Source: Penium margaritaceum
Taxonomy: Eukaryota > Streptophyta > Zygnematophyceae > Desmidiales > Peniaceae
Length of the DNA stretch: 36,334 nt
NCBI GenBank assembly: GCA_023375785.1
Contig: SZWC01008544.1
Coordinates: forward strand, 63,316-99,649
Reading direction: 5' to 3'
How positions within the stretch are numbered: position 1 is the first letter of the stretch; every line of letters begins with the position of its first letter. A program made the position numbers and the translations under genes. The notes under the pieces were generated by a model that was given only the letters and a program-made list of their open reading frames with translations, was not told the DNA's origin and ran no database searches. This document shows positions 1 to 8,503 of this stretch, in pieces.

Positions 1-2
1 TA

Positions 3-1002
3 CCGGAAGGTGTCAAAGCACCCGAGGGTAAGGTGTGCAAGCTGGTGAAGGCGTTGTACGGGCTGAAACAGGCCCCACGGATCTGGTACAAGGAGATGGA
101 CAGCTTCATGGCTGAGATCTCCTTCGCACATTGCAAAAATGACCCTTGCGTCTATGTGCGGGAGGACGAACGTGGCTTGCTACTTGTGGCGTTGTATGCG
201 AATGATCTTATCATGTGTTCTTCCTCGCAGGAGGCCCTCACGGACCTCAAGAAAAATCTGGCCAGCAGATTTAAGATGAAGGACATAGGACCTCTCGAGT
301 ACTACCTCGGGATTGCTGTTCACCGCAACCGCAAAGCAGGCACCATCGAGCTCAACCAGACCAAGTACATCATGGAAATCTTGAAGCGCTACAACATGGA
401 GGACTGCAAGCCCGTCAGCACCCCCATGCCCTCCGACTGCAAGCTCTCCTCCTCCATGTCACCAAGCAACGAGGCAGACCGGCGGGAGATGCAAAACATT
501 CCATACCACTCCGTCGTCGGAAGCCTCATGTATGCAATGGTGGGAACACGACCTGACATTGCTTTTGCAGTGGGTCAGGTGAGCAGGTTTGTGGCCAACC
601 CTGGGCCAGAACATTGGCAAGTCGTGAAGGGGATTTTTCGCTACCTCAAAAAGATTCGGCACGTCGGACTTCGGTTTGGAGGTCTAGAAGGATCAGACTT
701 GCTGCGGCTGACATGCTACACCGACGCGGACTGGGGAGGACGGATTGATGACAGGAAGTCCACCTCAGGGTTTGTTTGTCTTCTCAANTATGGCAGAGGA
801 CGACATGATCTCCCGGCGTACAAAGCACATCGATATTCGGTACCACTACTCACGTGACCTTATCGCCAAGGGTGTCGTGGAACTGGAGCACGTCGCAACC
901 AAGAAAATGCTTGCGGACTTCTTGACAAAGCCGCTAGACAGCGACTTGCATGTTGCAGGTGCTCGAGGAGTCGGCATGGTGGATGCAAGAGATGAGAACT
1001 AA
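3..1002 (+). pseudogene. Element A pol: RT C-terminal half and RNase H, interrupted by an assembly gap
   Basis: The reading frame is open from base 3 to the N at 788. It contains the copia RT block ALYGLKQAPR, then YANDL where the catalytic YVDD is expected (so one catalytic Asp is Asn and Val is Ala), then YYLGIAVHRN, RPDIAFAVGQVSR and the RNase H start YTDADWGG...STSGF. After the N the protein resumes in a different frame at 790 with the RNase H end (SRRTKHIDIRYHY, ADFLTKPLD) and stops at 1000-1002. By comparison with D, roughly 60-70 residues of RNase H are missing at the gap. These enzymes would copy retrotransposon RNA into cDNA inside virus-like particles. The changed catalytic motif suggests this copy is dead apart from the gap. 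Confidence 0.85.
788..788. other. Single-N assembly join in element A
   Basis: The protein frame changes and conserved RNase H residues are missing across the N. Flanks are not duplicated, so sequence is lost here. Confidence 0.8.
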
Positions 1003-1085
1003 AGACCAAGAAAACTGACATGCACAAACACAACGTAGAGCTACAGGTTCATGCCGAAGAAAACTACCACAGCAGGTGGCCTACG

Positions 1086-1100
1086 GTGCAAGGGAGAGAT
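1086..1100 (+). promoter_or_regulatory. Polypurine tract of element A
   Basis: GTGCAAGGGAGAGAT lies immediately before the LTR start TGTTG. This is the usual site where plus-strand DNA synthesis is primed, and the same motif (GCAAGGGGGAGAT) precedes the D and C LTRs. Confidence 0.8.
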
Positions 1101-1792
1101 TGTTGTTCTTCTATGCCCCATGGCCACTGCTATGGGTTGACAGACAGGTTGGGCATGCACTACTCCTTTGGAGTAAGTCCCCCAAACCTTGTTCGTGGTG
1201 CAAGTCCAAGCGAGACACTAGAAGTGTAGCGCAACGGATAGCATGTTGGACTTAGGGACAACAGGTCCTACGATCGAGCCTTGATGTGCGCAGGAGGTTT
1301 TTTGACCTTCTAGCACAGGGGAAGTTTCTTAGACATTTCTCCATGCATGAGGAGAGTGCGCCACTTGGCGGTCAGTGGATGCGCCAATTGGCGGACTGGT
1401 GAGGTGGTTTGGAGTGACCACCCCAAAAGTGTCACTGCCCACACACCTTAGAAGCCAGGCCTAGGACTATATGTACCAGGCTCATTCCTCATTCTAATTA
1501 CAAAAAATCTGGCCTTAGATGCTCCTCACAGAGTTGTCCAACTAAGGAACAGTATAAAGAAGACACTAGTTGGTCTAAGCCCCAGGAGTTAGTCTTTGAC
1601 TAGCACCTCGCGCGAAAGTGACCAAGTGTTAAGTGGACACAGTTGCTAGCAAGTGATTGCCTAGGAACTGCTCAGTGTGGAACCGTGATCTTGAGGGTGA
1701 TATCTTCTCCTAGCTGAAATGCTAGGAGCGGACGGTAGGTGCTATTGTGTCGGCCCTGTTTTCTAGTCCGTTTGCCTCAGGCCGGTTGACAC
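1101..1792 (+). repeat. 3' LTR of element A (about 692 bp)
   Basis: The LTR starts TGTTGTTC directly after the polypurine tract. The end is placed at TTGACA because homology to the B/E/F protease region starts right after it. The resulting 692 bp agrees with the independently placed C LTR (691 bp). A TATA-like ACTATATG sits near 1467. The LTR embeds a tRNA-like module at 1220-1292. The right boundary is inferred and could be off by some tens of bases. Confidence 0.7.
1220..1292 (+). other. tRNA-like module inside the A LTR
   Basis: TAGCGCAACGG at 1227-1237 matches a tRNA D-arm / Pol III A box, and GATCGAGCC at 1272-1280 matches the T-loop / B box. The distance from the T at tRNA position 8 (1227) to the G at position 53 (1272) is 45 nt, as in an ordinary class I tRNA. 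The middle (GGATAGC...TTGGACTT) resembles tRNA-Arg genes. The D, anticodon and acceptor stems no longer pair well, so it is not a working tRNA. A TTTTTT run at 1298-1303 could act as a Pol III terminator. The module begins 120-126 nt inside the LTR. Confidence 0.6.
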
Positions 1793-1794
1793 TC

Positions 1795-2150
1795 CAAAGA
1801 GAGTCCCATCAGTGTGTAGGCACGTACAGAAAGCAAAATGAGCTCAAGTTCATGCACAAAAAGCACCTCGGAAAGATACAGGGGGCCAGAGAGACCATCA
1901 AAGCACACAACCCCAACAACCTGGACTGGCAAGGATTGACCAGAGTCAGTGCGGACGGAACGAACAGGCGAAACAGGACCAAGAACAACAAAGTCACTAC
2001 GATGACAGGTCATGTGATGAGTGGCACCAGAATCGATGATCCAAGTGCCACCAGGATAACGATTGGAGGACATCATTGTACTACGGGGTAACACCCGGCC
2101 TAAGATGGGTGCTTGGCAATAGGTAAGGAGGAATGACGAAGTGCACAAAA
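1795..2150 (-). pseudogene. Element B protease domain remnant
   Basis: The minus-strand frame encodes GGTWIIDSGATHHMTCHRSDF, the aspartic protease active-site block of copia Gag-Pol (DSG catalytic triplet), then VRTDSGQSLPVQVVGVVCFDG and VLFVHELELILLSV, the conserved segment that runs into the integrase zinc-finger region. The catalytic DSGATH looks intact. The domain is cut by A before integrase begins. The protease would release Gag, integrase and RT from the polyprotein. Confidence 0.8.
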
Positions 2151-3777
2151 ATGAGACTCATGAATCCAATCGGTACAGTCAGGCATATTGTCATTACACG
2201 CCAGCTGTACCTCCCCACACGAGTCATCACTACAAAAAGAGATGAACAAACGGTCTATGAACCACCAGGCTGTGACAACACACTCGCACCTTCCTTAATG
2301 CGAAGTGCCAAAAGGTGACGCAGTTTGACAATGGTGCGGTCACGTGGGTCTGGGTTACCACTCCTCGCTGATGGTGAAGCGGGAACTGCTGTGGTCGTGG
2401 TCACCGCGCGCCAAGAGGATGTGTTGCTCGACGTAGACTGTAGTGCGTGTGCAACCTGAAGCCCACGAGTGATCCGCACCTAGTCGAGCTGCTACTGGCA
2501 CTCGGTGTAGCGATGAGCACCTCCACAGTAGTAGCAATGATCATTGGGTCCACTGCTACTACCCGATGACTGTTGCTGTTGTGACTGCTTCTGGCCCGAG
2601 CAGCGCCTCCGTCTCCCCTTCTTCCCTAGTGTTTTTGCCACCACACCCTATTTCTGAGTCGGGATAATTGAGTTCAAAAAGGAAGAGGAGGACGTGCCAG
2701 AGGATGGAGGAGTAGACAGCAGGAGGGGTGTCGGTGGTGACAAGATGACTGTTGTAGCAAGAGGACTCTCCTGATGAGACACAACTCCCTCACGAGCGGA
2801 AGTCACCAGGAGGAAACGCTGATGCGTCCAGGGAAGAAGCTCTAGGGAGGTGCAGAAGGGCTTGAGCACGACGTCGCTGGACCTTGTGAAGATGTCTACG
2901 TGGTCAAGGCGGCCTCCGAGCATGATCGTGCGGAGTGCCCACAGTTGTGTACCTCCTGAGGTCCCAAGGCGCATGTAGATGAGCATGGCGCGCCGGTAGT
3001 AATCGGCTGCAGGCTCGGTAGGTCCCTAACAAAGGGAGTGAAAGGCATGAATGTGGGTGGCACGGGTGGCGTATCTCTATAGCAAGCAGGGATAATGCTA
3101 GGTCCCAGTCCCCACATGGATCAGCACTTTCTGTGCCGTCCCTCGTCCTTCTCCACGGCCGGCACAGTCAGTGTTAATCCACGTGGGGACTAGGACCTAT
3201 GCCAGGGAAGACCCCCGAGGGACCTCCGAGGGACCTGTGCATGTGCTTGGTTCTCAGCCAGTGGTTGCTCTCCTGGCTGAGAAGGATGAGGGATGGGGAA
3301 GACAACGGGATGAGGAAAGTCACTGGGGTGGAGATCAGGCGAGGATCAAATATCGGGAAAAGAGGGAACAGATGTGTGTGGGGACCGAGAACGCGTCTGG
3401 AGCTGGCGGAGAGGCTCCTAAAGCATACAAATCTGGCTCTTGTGAGTGCTGCCCTTCATGCCTCGCATGTCAGGGTCCTCATCCCAAGGATCAAGAGATG
3501 GCGGGTTGCGTCCTACTCCTAACACTGGTGCTGGTGCTGACTGCTGTGCAGAGGGTACGACACTGACAGCTCCCTTGGAGGTCTACCGTGGGGCTGTGGA
3601 CTTACCACAAAGAAGCTCAATGAGTGTACGGATGGCGTCAGTCTGTTGCTGTTGCATACAACACATCTTGTTTTGCTAGCTCTGTAGGTCCTATATAGTC
3701 TACGAGCGTCGGCTCATGACCCCTGAGGAGGAAGAAGAGGGATCTAGTGGCCTTTTATCCTTGTCACTGGCCGCAGT
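2151..3777 (-). pseudogene. Element B gag remnant
   Basis: Several minus-strand fragments, separated by stops and frameshifts, match gag of F and E. They are an N-terminal piece (SDKDKRPLDPSSSSS near 3760-3700), a capsid-like piece (YMRLGTSGGTQL...IFTRSSD, 2990-2650), a zinc knuckle near 2510-2550 that reads C-YY-C-GGA-H-RYTE-C, and a serine-rich tail (2480-2255). The knuckle spacing is CX2CX3HX4C, one residue shorter than the usual CX2CX4HX4C. The position matching the ATG start in E and F reads ACG here, so the start codon is lost. Gag would form the particle shell and bind RNA. Confidence 0.75.
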
Positions 3778-4684
3778 CGTGTCAACACTCTGTATGGGCC
3801 GGGATGTCAATTGGTCAGTTTGAAAAACGGTCAGCGTTTCTCTAGGAGTTGAACCACTGGCAAAGTTTGACTCTCGAACTAAAAAATTTACAAAGGCAAG
3901 TGTTGACGTCAGCAGTGAGCACGGACCTGATGACATCAGCAAGAAAAAATGCTCATGGTGGGATAGCCTCCCCCTCTTTTTTTCACAATCTCACGGTTGT
4001 TACCTTGCTACACAAGGGGCGGCTGCTCCGTAGTAGCCGCACGGAAGCTGTGCGGGAGCTTTGTGACAACTTCTGCTCGGCTGCTACTACTGTTCCGCCG
4101 GCACCTACCGTAGTATTTGCGTGGCTGCTTGCGTAGCTATGGCAGCAGCAGCGCGCTGTTGCTATGCTATAGTGCAGCTACACACTGCTGCTACAGGTGT
4201 TACGCGTTGCGGCAACTTCTCGTTGCTGTCGCTGTGTGCTGATGCTGGGTTGCTGCTCTGTTGTGCTGGTCCTGCTATATCCAGCTGATGCTATTACTAC
4301 TACTCAATGCTGTTGCTGCTGTGTGCTGCTACTGCCCACGACTGCTGGCACCGCCACTGCACAGTGCTGCTGCGTGCTGCTGCTGCTCCATGCAACTGAT
4401 GCCGTGCATAATTGCTGTTGCTGCCCGCCGCCTGTTGCGGCTGCGGCCCGTAGCTGTAAGTACTAGCACCTATGCCAATAGCTCCTAGCGGCTGTCGCGT
4501 GCCACAGCTGTCACCTGCTACTACTAGCGGCTGCTGCTGATGCACTCTCACGTGGTGAAGGTGGATGATGTCGCCGGCAGTTGGGTGTTGTGGACAGGTT
4601 GCTGCGGATTGGCTGTAGCGGTGATGCTCATTGTTGGTGCTCCACTACGTCTCTGCTGCGCAGCTCGGCGAGAACTGTCTCACC
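3778..4684 (-). other. 5' leader of element B, CAG-rich
   Basis: This stretch lies between the primer site and gag. On the element's sense strand, 4540-4090 is dominated by CAG/AGC triplets that are not a perfect microsatellite. Nearer gag (3960-3890) there are TGACGTCA- and TGATGTCA-like palindromes. The same two blocks occur at matching positions in F, so the long CAG-rich leader is a family trait. No convincing gene is seen; one open frame (4551-4300) is probably a by-product of the triplet bias. Confidence 0.6.
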
Positions 4685-4696
4685 ACTCTAATACCA
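4685..4696 (-). promoter_or_regulatory. Primer binding site of element B
   Basis: The minus strand reads TGGTATTAGAG directly after the LTR end TTCTCA. This is one base from TGGTATCAGAG, the complement of the 3' end of plant initiator tRNA-Met, the usual primer of plant copia elements. Confidence 0.8.
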
Positions 4697-5340
4697 TGAG
4701 AAGATGCGTGGAAGCTTCCTAGAAACACAACTGCTCATTAGGCGTTAGTGCCTGGTCAGACGGTGACGACAGGCACAGGTTGTACACACAACGGCAAGGG
4801 TCTGGCTAGGAGCCACAAGTCAAAGTGTCAGACTGCTTCAATAGCATTTACTGAGAGGAATGAAAAATGACAGGTCCATGGCATAAGGACCTGCCGTGGC
4901 GAACGGCAGGTGTCACATACGGCAGCACAAGGTCTGTCCTAAAACTGGCCAAAAACCACTGTTTTGGTCGTAACTCAGCGCAGACATGTCATAACACTAC
5001 GCCATCTTAAGCGAGGCGTGCAGGATCACAAGCCGAGTGCTATGACTGGTCACATGCATGCATCTGGCATCAACCGGTGGACACACAATGCAAGAACATG
5101 CAAATCGGGCCCACGGCCAGTCCAGCAATAGAATCCTACGTGCTGGAGACAAGTTGTAGCAGGTCCGAGGGAGCGTGCAAAGCTCTGGGATGGTCGTCGC
5201 TCAGCTCCAAGGTGGTGGTCCACCACTAGACAAAACACCGGTACCACCGCGGTCGGTATCAGGTATCTACAAGGGCATGGACACGGCCGAGTGGTCAAAG
5301 TAAACTGTGTAGTTCGACAGGAACATCACAAATCACAACA
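4697..5340 (-). repeat. 5' LTR of element B (644 bp)
   Basis: On the minus strand it runs from TGTTGTGATTTG (5340) to CATCTTCTCA (4697), bounded by TG...CA and by the primer site. It aligns with the E LTR (6260-6902) and the truncated F LTR (31168-31748). A perfect 9 bp stem with a 5 nt loop (ACCTGCCGT/ACGGCAGGT, 4889-4911) is intact here and decayed in the other copies. Confidence 0.85.
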
Positions 5341-5512
5341 AGATGTAACAACAAATATAGTGTGCGAAAATTGCCTGTCATTGATCTTGATTATATGGGC
5401 ACAAAAGTCAACACATGTGCTGTCAAACAAGTGACATACATGAGGGAATAGAGGTGTTAAGGTGTGGGCTTTGGCTTGACACCATTATGAGGACAGTGAG
5501 GTTACAAGGATT
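5341..5512. other. Unassigned spacer between element B and LTR L
   Basis: About 170 bp, more AT-rich than its surroundings, with no open frame or similarity to the elements around it. It may be pre-existing genomic DNA or an old repeat. Confidence 0.4.
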
Positions 5513-6135
5513 TGGCAGAAATCCAGGAAGCTTCCCAACACGCTTGCCACAGAGTGGGCGTTAGCGCTCAGTCAGCTCGCGGCGTCAACAAAGGTCGGAC
5601 GCGGGACGGCAAGGGTTTGGCTAGATGACACACACACAGTGTCAAATGTTCTTCCACAAATCAGCACATGGAGAGAGAGTTAACAAACAACAGGTCCGCA
5701 GCATAAATACCTGCCGCGGCACACTACGGGTGTCGCACGGGGCAGTGCATGATCTGTCCTAAAACCTGCCTTAAAACACCTTTTTGGCCGCAACTCTGCT
5801 CAGACAAATGAGAATGCTACGCCATCTGAACCTAATGTTCGATGCGGGATGCATGCATCCAGCATCAAACAGTACACACACAATGGAAAACATGCAAATC
5901 GGGCCCATGGCGAGTCCACCAATAAAATCCTACAAGCTCCAGATAAACTGCAGAAGGTCCGAGACAGCATGTAGGACGCTAGGGCAGTCGTCGATCAGCT
6001 CCGACTGGGTGGTCCACCACCTGGCGACGCGCTGGTGCCTCTTGGGTCCGCATTCAGGATCATTGTGTTGCACTCTCTTGTACCGCTGCTCTCCTAGTCG
6101 TCGCTCGTGGCGGATGGAAGCCACACACACCAACA
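5513..6135 (-). repeat. LTR L: isolated, diverged relative of the B/E/F LTRs
   Basis: Blocks such as GCAAGGGT-TGGCTAG, CAGGTCC-GCATAA, TGCATGCATCCAGCATC and CAAATCGGGCCCA are shared in order with the B and E LTRs, but the ends differ. The element-sense start is TGTTGGTGTG at 6135, preceded by a GAGGGGGG polypurine tract (6137-6144). The left end at TGGCAG is approximate. No pol lies upstream of the tract, so only the 3' tip of the element remains. Confidence 0.65.
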
Positions 6136-6259
6136 ACCCCCCTCACACAACCGTCACCAAAACAGTGTATGACCGAAGGCAGGGAAGGATGGCTCAGGTA
6201 ACAATGGCTCAGGTAACAAATCACAGCAAGCACAGATCAAAGTTACCACAACACAGGGT
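6136..6259 (-). other. Polypurine tract of L and short spacer with a 15 bp tandem repeat
   Basis: On the minus strand GTGAGGGGGGT precedes LTR L. The rest is about 110 bp with no coding sequence. A 15 bp unit, ATGGCTCAGGTAACA, is repeated exactly twice at 6189-6203 and 6204-6218. Confidence 0.6.
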
Positions 6260-6902
6260 TGAGAAGATATGTGGAAGCTTCCTAGCGACACAGCCGCTGA
6301 CTAGGCATCAATGCCTGGTCAGACGGTGACGACAATCACAAGTCGTACATACAATGGCAAGGGTCTGGCTTCGAGACACAAGGCAAAGTGTCAGAATGCT
6401 TCAATAGAATTTTCAGAGGGAAATGACAAATAACAGGTCCATGGCATAAGTGCATGCCGGGGCGCACGGCGGGTGTCACACGCGGCAGCAGAAGATCTTT
6501 CCTAAAACCGGCACAAAACCACTGTTTTGGCCGTAACTTAGTGTAGACATGTCGGAACACTACGCGGTTTGAACCTAGACGTGTAGAATCACAAGCCAAA
6601 CGCTACAACTGGTCACATGCATGCATCCGGCATAAAAAAGTGGACACACAATGGAAGAAACGCAAATTGGACCCACGGCCAGTCCACCGATAAACTCCTA
6701 CGTGCTGCAAAAAAACTGGAGGAGGTCCCAGATAGTGTCTAGAATTCTGGGGTGGTCGTCGGTCAGCTCAAAGCTGGTAGTCTACCACCAGAGAATATAG
6801 AGGTACCACCTGGGTCCGCATCAGGGATCTCCATGGGTATGGACACGACCAAGTGGTCATTGTAAACTGCATAGGTTAAGAGGAACGTCACAAATCACAA
6901 CA
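6260..6902 (-). repeat. 3' LTR of element E (643 bp)
   Basis: The minus strand starts TGTTGTGATTTGTGAC at 6902, right after the tract CATAGGGGAT, and ends ATCTTCTCA at 6260. Length and both ends match the B LTR. It is preceded by the end of E's RNase H, which shows that it is the 3' copy. Confidence 0.85.
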
Positions 6903-7015
6903 ATCCCCTATGACCCGATGGTACGCATGTCCATACACATGCAGTAATGAAACGAGTGCAACAACGAGTACAAAAACAGTCGTGACACAGACACAGACAT
7001 AGACACACCCTGCAC

Positions 7016-7446
7016 TCAACCACTCTCAGGCAAGGAGCGAAGCCCTACAGAACAAATGGCCACCAAAAACTTCCTAGATGCTAGTGCCTTTGTCAAGAAG
7101 TCAGCACGCTACATGTCAGTGCCGACCCATATGACAGAGATCACATGCCGCTCCACCAGATCATGCACAAAGTGATGCTAAATTGCAATGTACTTTGTGC
7201 GAGCATGAAAGACACCAAAGTTCTCTACAATGGCAAGAGCACTATGGTTGTCACAGCGAAGGAAAATGGCAGGTACTAACTCAACCAACTCAAGGAACAG
7301 GCGCTCCAACCACACTACCATAGCAGCCCCTACACACAGAGCAACATACTCTACCTCCAACGAGCTACGTGTAATGGAGCCCTGCTTCTTACTACACTCG
7401 GACACAGCATTACCACTGAGCAGGAACACGTAACCGGCGCGGCTGT
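7016..7446 (-). pseudogene. Element E RNase H, C-terminal part
   Basis: The minus-strand frames encode SRAGYVFLLSGNAVS...SLEVEYVALCVGAAMVVWLERL, CDNHSALAIVENFGVFHARTKYIAI and RADFLTKALASR, then stop at 7018-7016. These are the copia RNase H blocks (SSEAEYxAL, DNxSAxAI, RTKHI, ADxLTK). Stops lie between the blocks. The N-terminal part of the domain is on the other side of D, at 13627-13780. Confidence 0.8.
7442..7446 (+). repeat. Target site duplication of D, left copy
   Basis: GCTGT precedes the D 5' LTR and ACTGT (13622-13626) follows the 3' LTR. Joining E across D with one copy gives an uninterrupted match to the same RNase H region of element F, which has ACTGC at 25848-25852. The single A/G difference is probably a later mutation. 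Confidence 0.75.
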
Positions 7447-8436
7447 TGTTGATATGGTGTGCCCCTTGCCATGAGTGCTGTTGATCGTACTCCCTGGTTC
7501 GACCACTGAGGAGTGGTCGAACACCTGATCCGACTTTAGATTCGGATTCCTTGGATTTGTCCATGCAGGATAGAGCTTTGAATCGCTCAATTTGAGTGAG
7601 TATTCAGAAAGTTAGCCTAGCCCGAAAATCGGGTGTCGGGCGTGTGGAATCTGGCACCCGCCATAGGTGGCGGGATAATCCACCGCCAGTGATCTTAGTT
7701 CATCTCCAATGAGCTCCAAAGGCACACGGGCCATGAAGGAATGAATGTGGATGGTCCCCTGGACCAAGGCATGCCCCTCCCCACGTTGGGATGACAGGAA
7801 GGGCGCTTCGACAGGCCACCGTCGAAGCGCCTCCCGTCGCTCCCGTTCGTGGGCATGGTGGGCGGCTCGGCTCCACCAAGGGTTACTTCGACGGCCGTAG
7901 CAGGGGCTCTACTGCTCTGATTCGGGCGTGCTTGGATGCGTTGGAAAGCTAAGATCACAGGTTATAAGAATCTGATGTAATCNACACGGGCCATGAAGGA
8001 ATGAATGTGGATGGTCCCCTGGACCAAGGCATGCCCCTCCCCACGTTGGGATGACAGGAAGGGCGCTTCGACAGGCCACCGTCGAAGCGCCTCCCGTCGC
8101 TCCCGTTCGTGGGCATGGTGGGCGGCTCGGCTCCACCAAGGGTTACTTCGACGGCCGTAGCAGGGGCTCTACTGCTCTGATTCGGGCGTGCTTGGATGCG
8201 TTGGAAAGCTAAGATCACAGGTTATAAGAATCTGATGTAATCTCACTATGCTAAGAAACTAAAACGTGTTTCGATTCAGATCTATTGAATGCGACGTGTT
8301 CTGTCCACTCCTATCCGTGATCCTTGTGCTCCACACTCTTCACCAAAGGTGTCCATTGGCTGCCCAAACTTTGGTAGCGTGCATCACTGAGAGCTAGGTA
8401 TCCTTGAGGGTGCCTCCACACCCACTAGAGCCAACA
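7447..8436 (+). repeat. 5' LTR of element D (730 bp, inflated to 990 by an assembly join)
   Basis: It starts TGTTGATATGG and ends AGAGCCAACA, directly before the primer site. A TATA-like TTATAAGA near 8222 is a plausible promoter. Perfect inverted repeats stand out: an 11 bp stem with a 4 nt loop at 7497-7522 and an 11 bp stem with an 8 nt loop at 7802-7831. A cluster at 7621-7688 has CCCGCCA/TGGCGGG and TGGCGG/CCGCCA competing for one middle strand. Confidence 0.92.
7724..8242 (+). repeat. 259 bp direct duplication around a single N (assembly artefact)
   Basis: Bases 7724-7982 are repeated without visible change at 7984-8242, with N at 7983 between them. The 3' LTR has this segment once. 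It looks like two contig ends that overlap but were joined with a placeholder N. Confidence 0.9.
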
Positions 8437-8438
8437 AA

Positions 8439-8453
8439 GGGTTATGGGCCCAC
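8439..8453 (+). promoter_or_regulatory. Primer binding site of element D: internal (anticodon-arm) initiator tRNA-Met match
   Basis: GGGTTATGGGCCCAC starts two bases after the LTR end. It is the exact complement of GTGGGCCCATAACCC, the anticodon stem-loop of plant initiator tRNA-Met (tRNA sequence recalled from general knowledge). No match to the tRNA 3' end (TGGTATCAGAG) is present here. Drosophila copia has almost the same primer site (GGTTATGGGCCCA) and is primed by a cleaved half tRNA, so D probably uses that mode. Confidence 0.8.
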
Positions 8454-8503
8454 GTGCTTAGACGGACCCTAGCTCTTCAAGCTTCACGCTACCGCCGCGC
8501 GCC

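Larger units (their letters stand above)
1..1792 (+). mobile_element. Element A: 3' part of a Ty1/copia retrotransposon
   Basis: The segment holds the RT C-terminal half, RNase H, polypurine tract and 3' LTR of a copia element whose 5' part lies outside the window. Its pol resembles D, G and C (same YYLG, SSSM and RPDIAFA-type blocks), but its LTR differs from D's. It abuts protease remnants of element B in the opposite orientation at about 1792, so A probably inserted into B. The target duplication cannot be checked because A's left end is missing. Confidence 0.9.
1793..5340 (-). mobile_element. Element B: 5' half of a degraded copia element (B/E/F family)
   Basis: Read on the minus strand it has a 5' LTR (5340 to 4697), a primer site, a leader of about 900 bp, gag remnants and the start of the protease domain. 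It is cut off where A begins at about 1792. Similarity to E and F is clear along its length, including the WIIDSGATHHMT protease block. No integrase or RT remains. Confidence 0.85.

Noticed and set aside
1020..1229. 69-codon plus-strand ORF at the end of element A
   Set aside because: It spans the polypurine tract and LTR start and has no similarity or domain. It is a chance frame.
4197..4551. Cys/Leu-rich or Gln-rich ORFs in the B leader as possible small proteins
   Set aside because: They arise from TGC/CAG triplet bias, are not preserved as open frames in F, and have no domain features.
7490..7510. B-box-like GGTTCGACCAC in the D LTR as a third tRNA-like module
   Set aside because: No A-box-like sequence lies 45 nt upstream, and the match is part of a perfect palindrome.
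7695..8218. Tandem 87-codon minus-strand ORFs, seen twice here and once at 13140-13403
   Set aside because: They lie inside the D LTRs opposite the coding strand. The second copy is caused by the assembly duplication.
7724..8242. Biological tandem duplication within the LTR
   Set aside because: Copies look identical, a single N separates them, and the partner LTR has one copy, which points to an assembly join.
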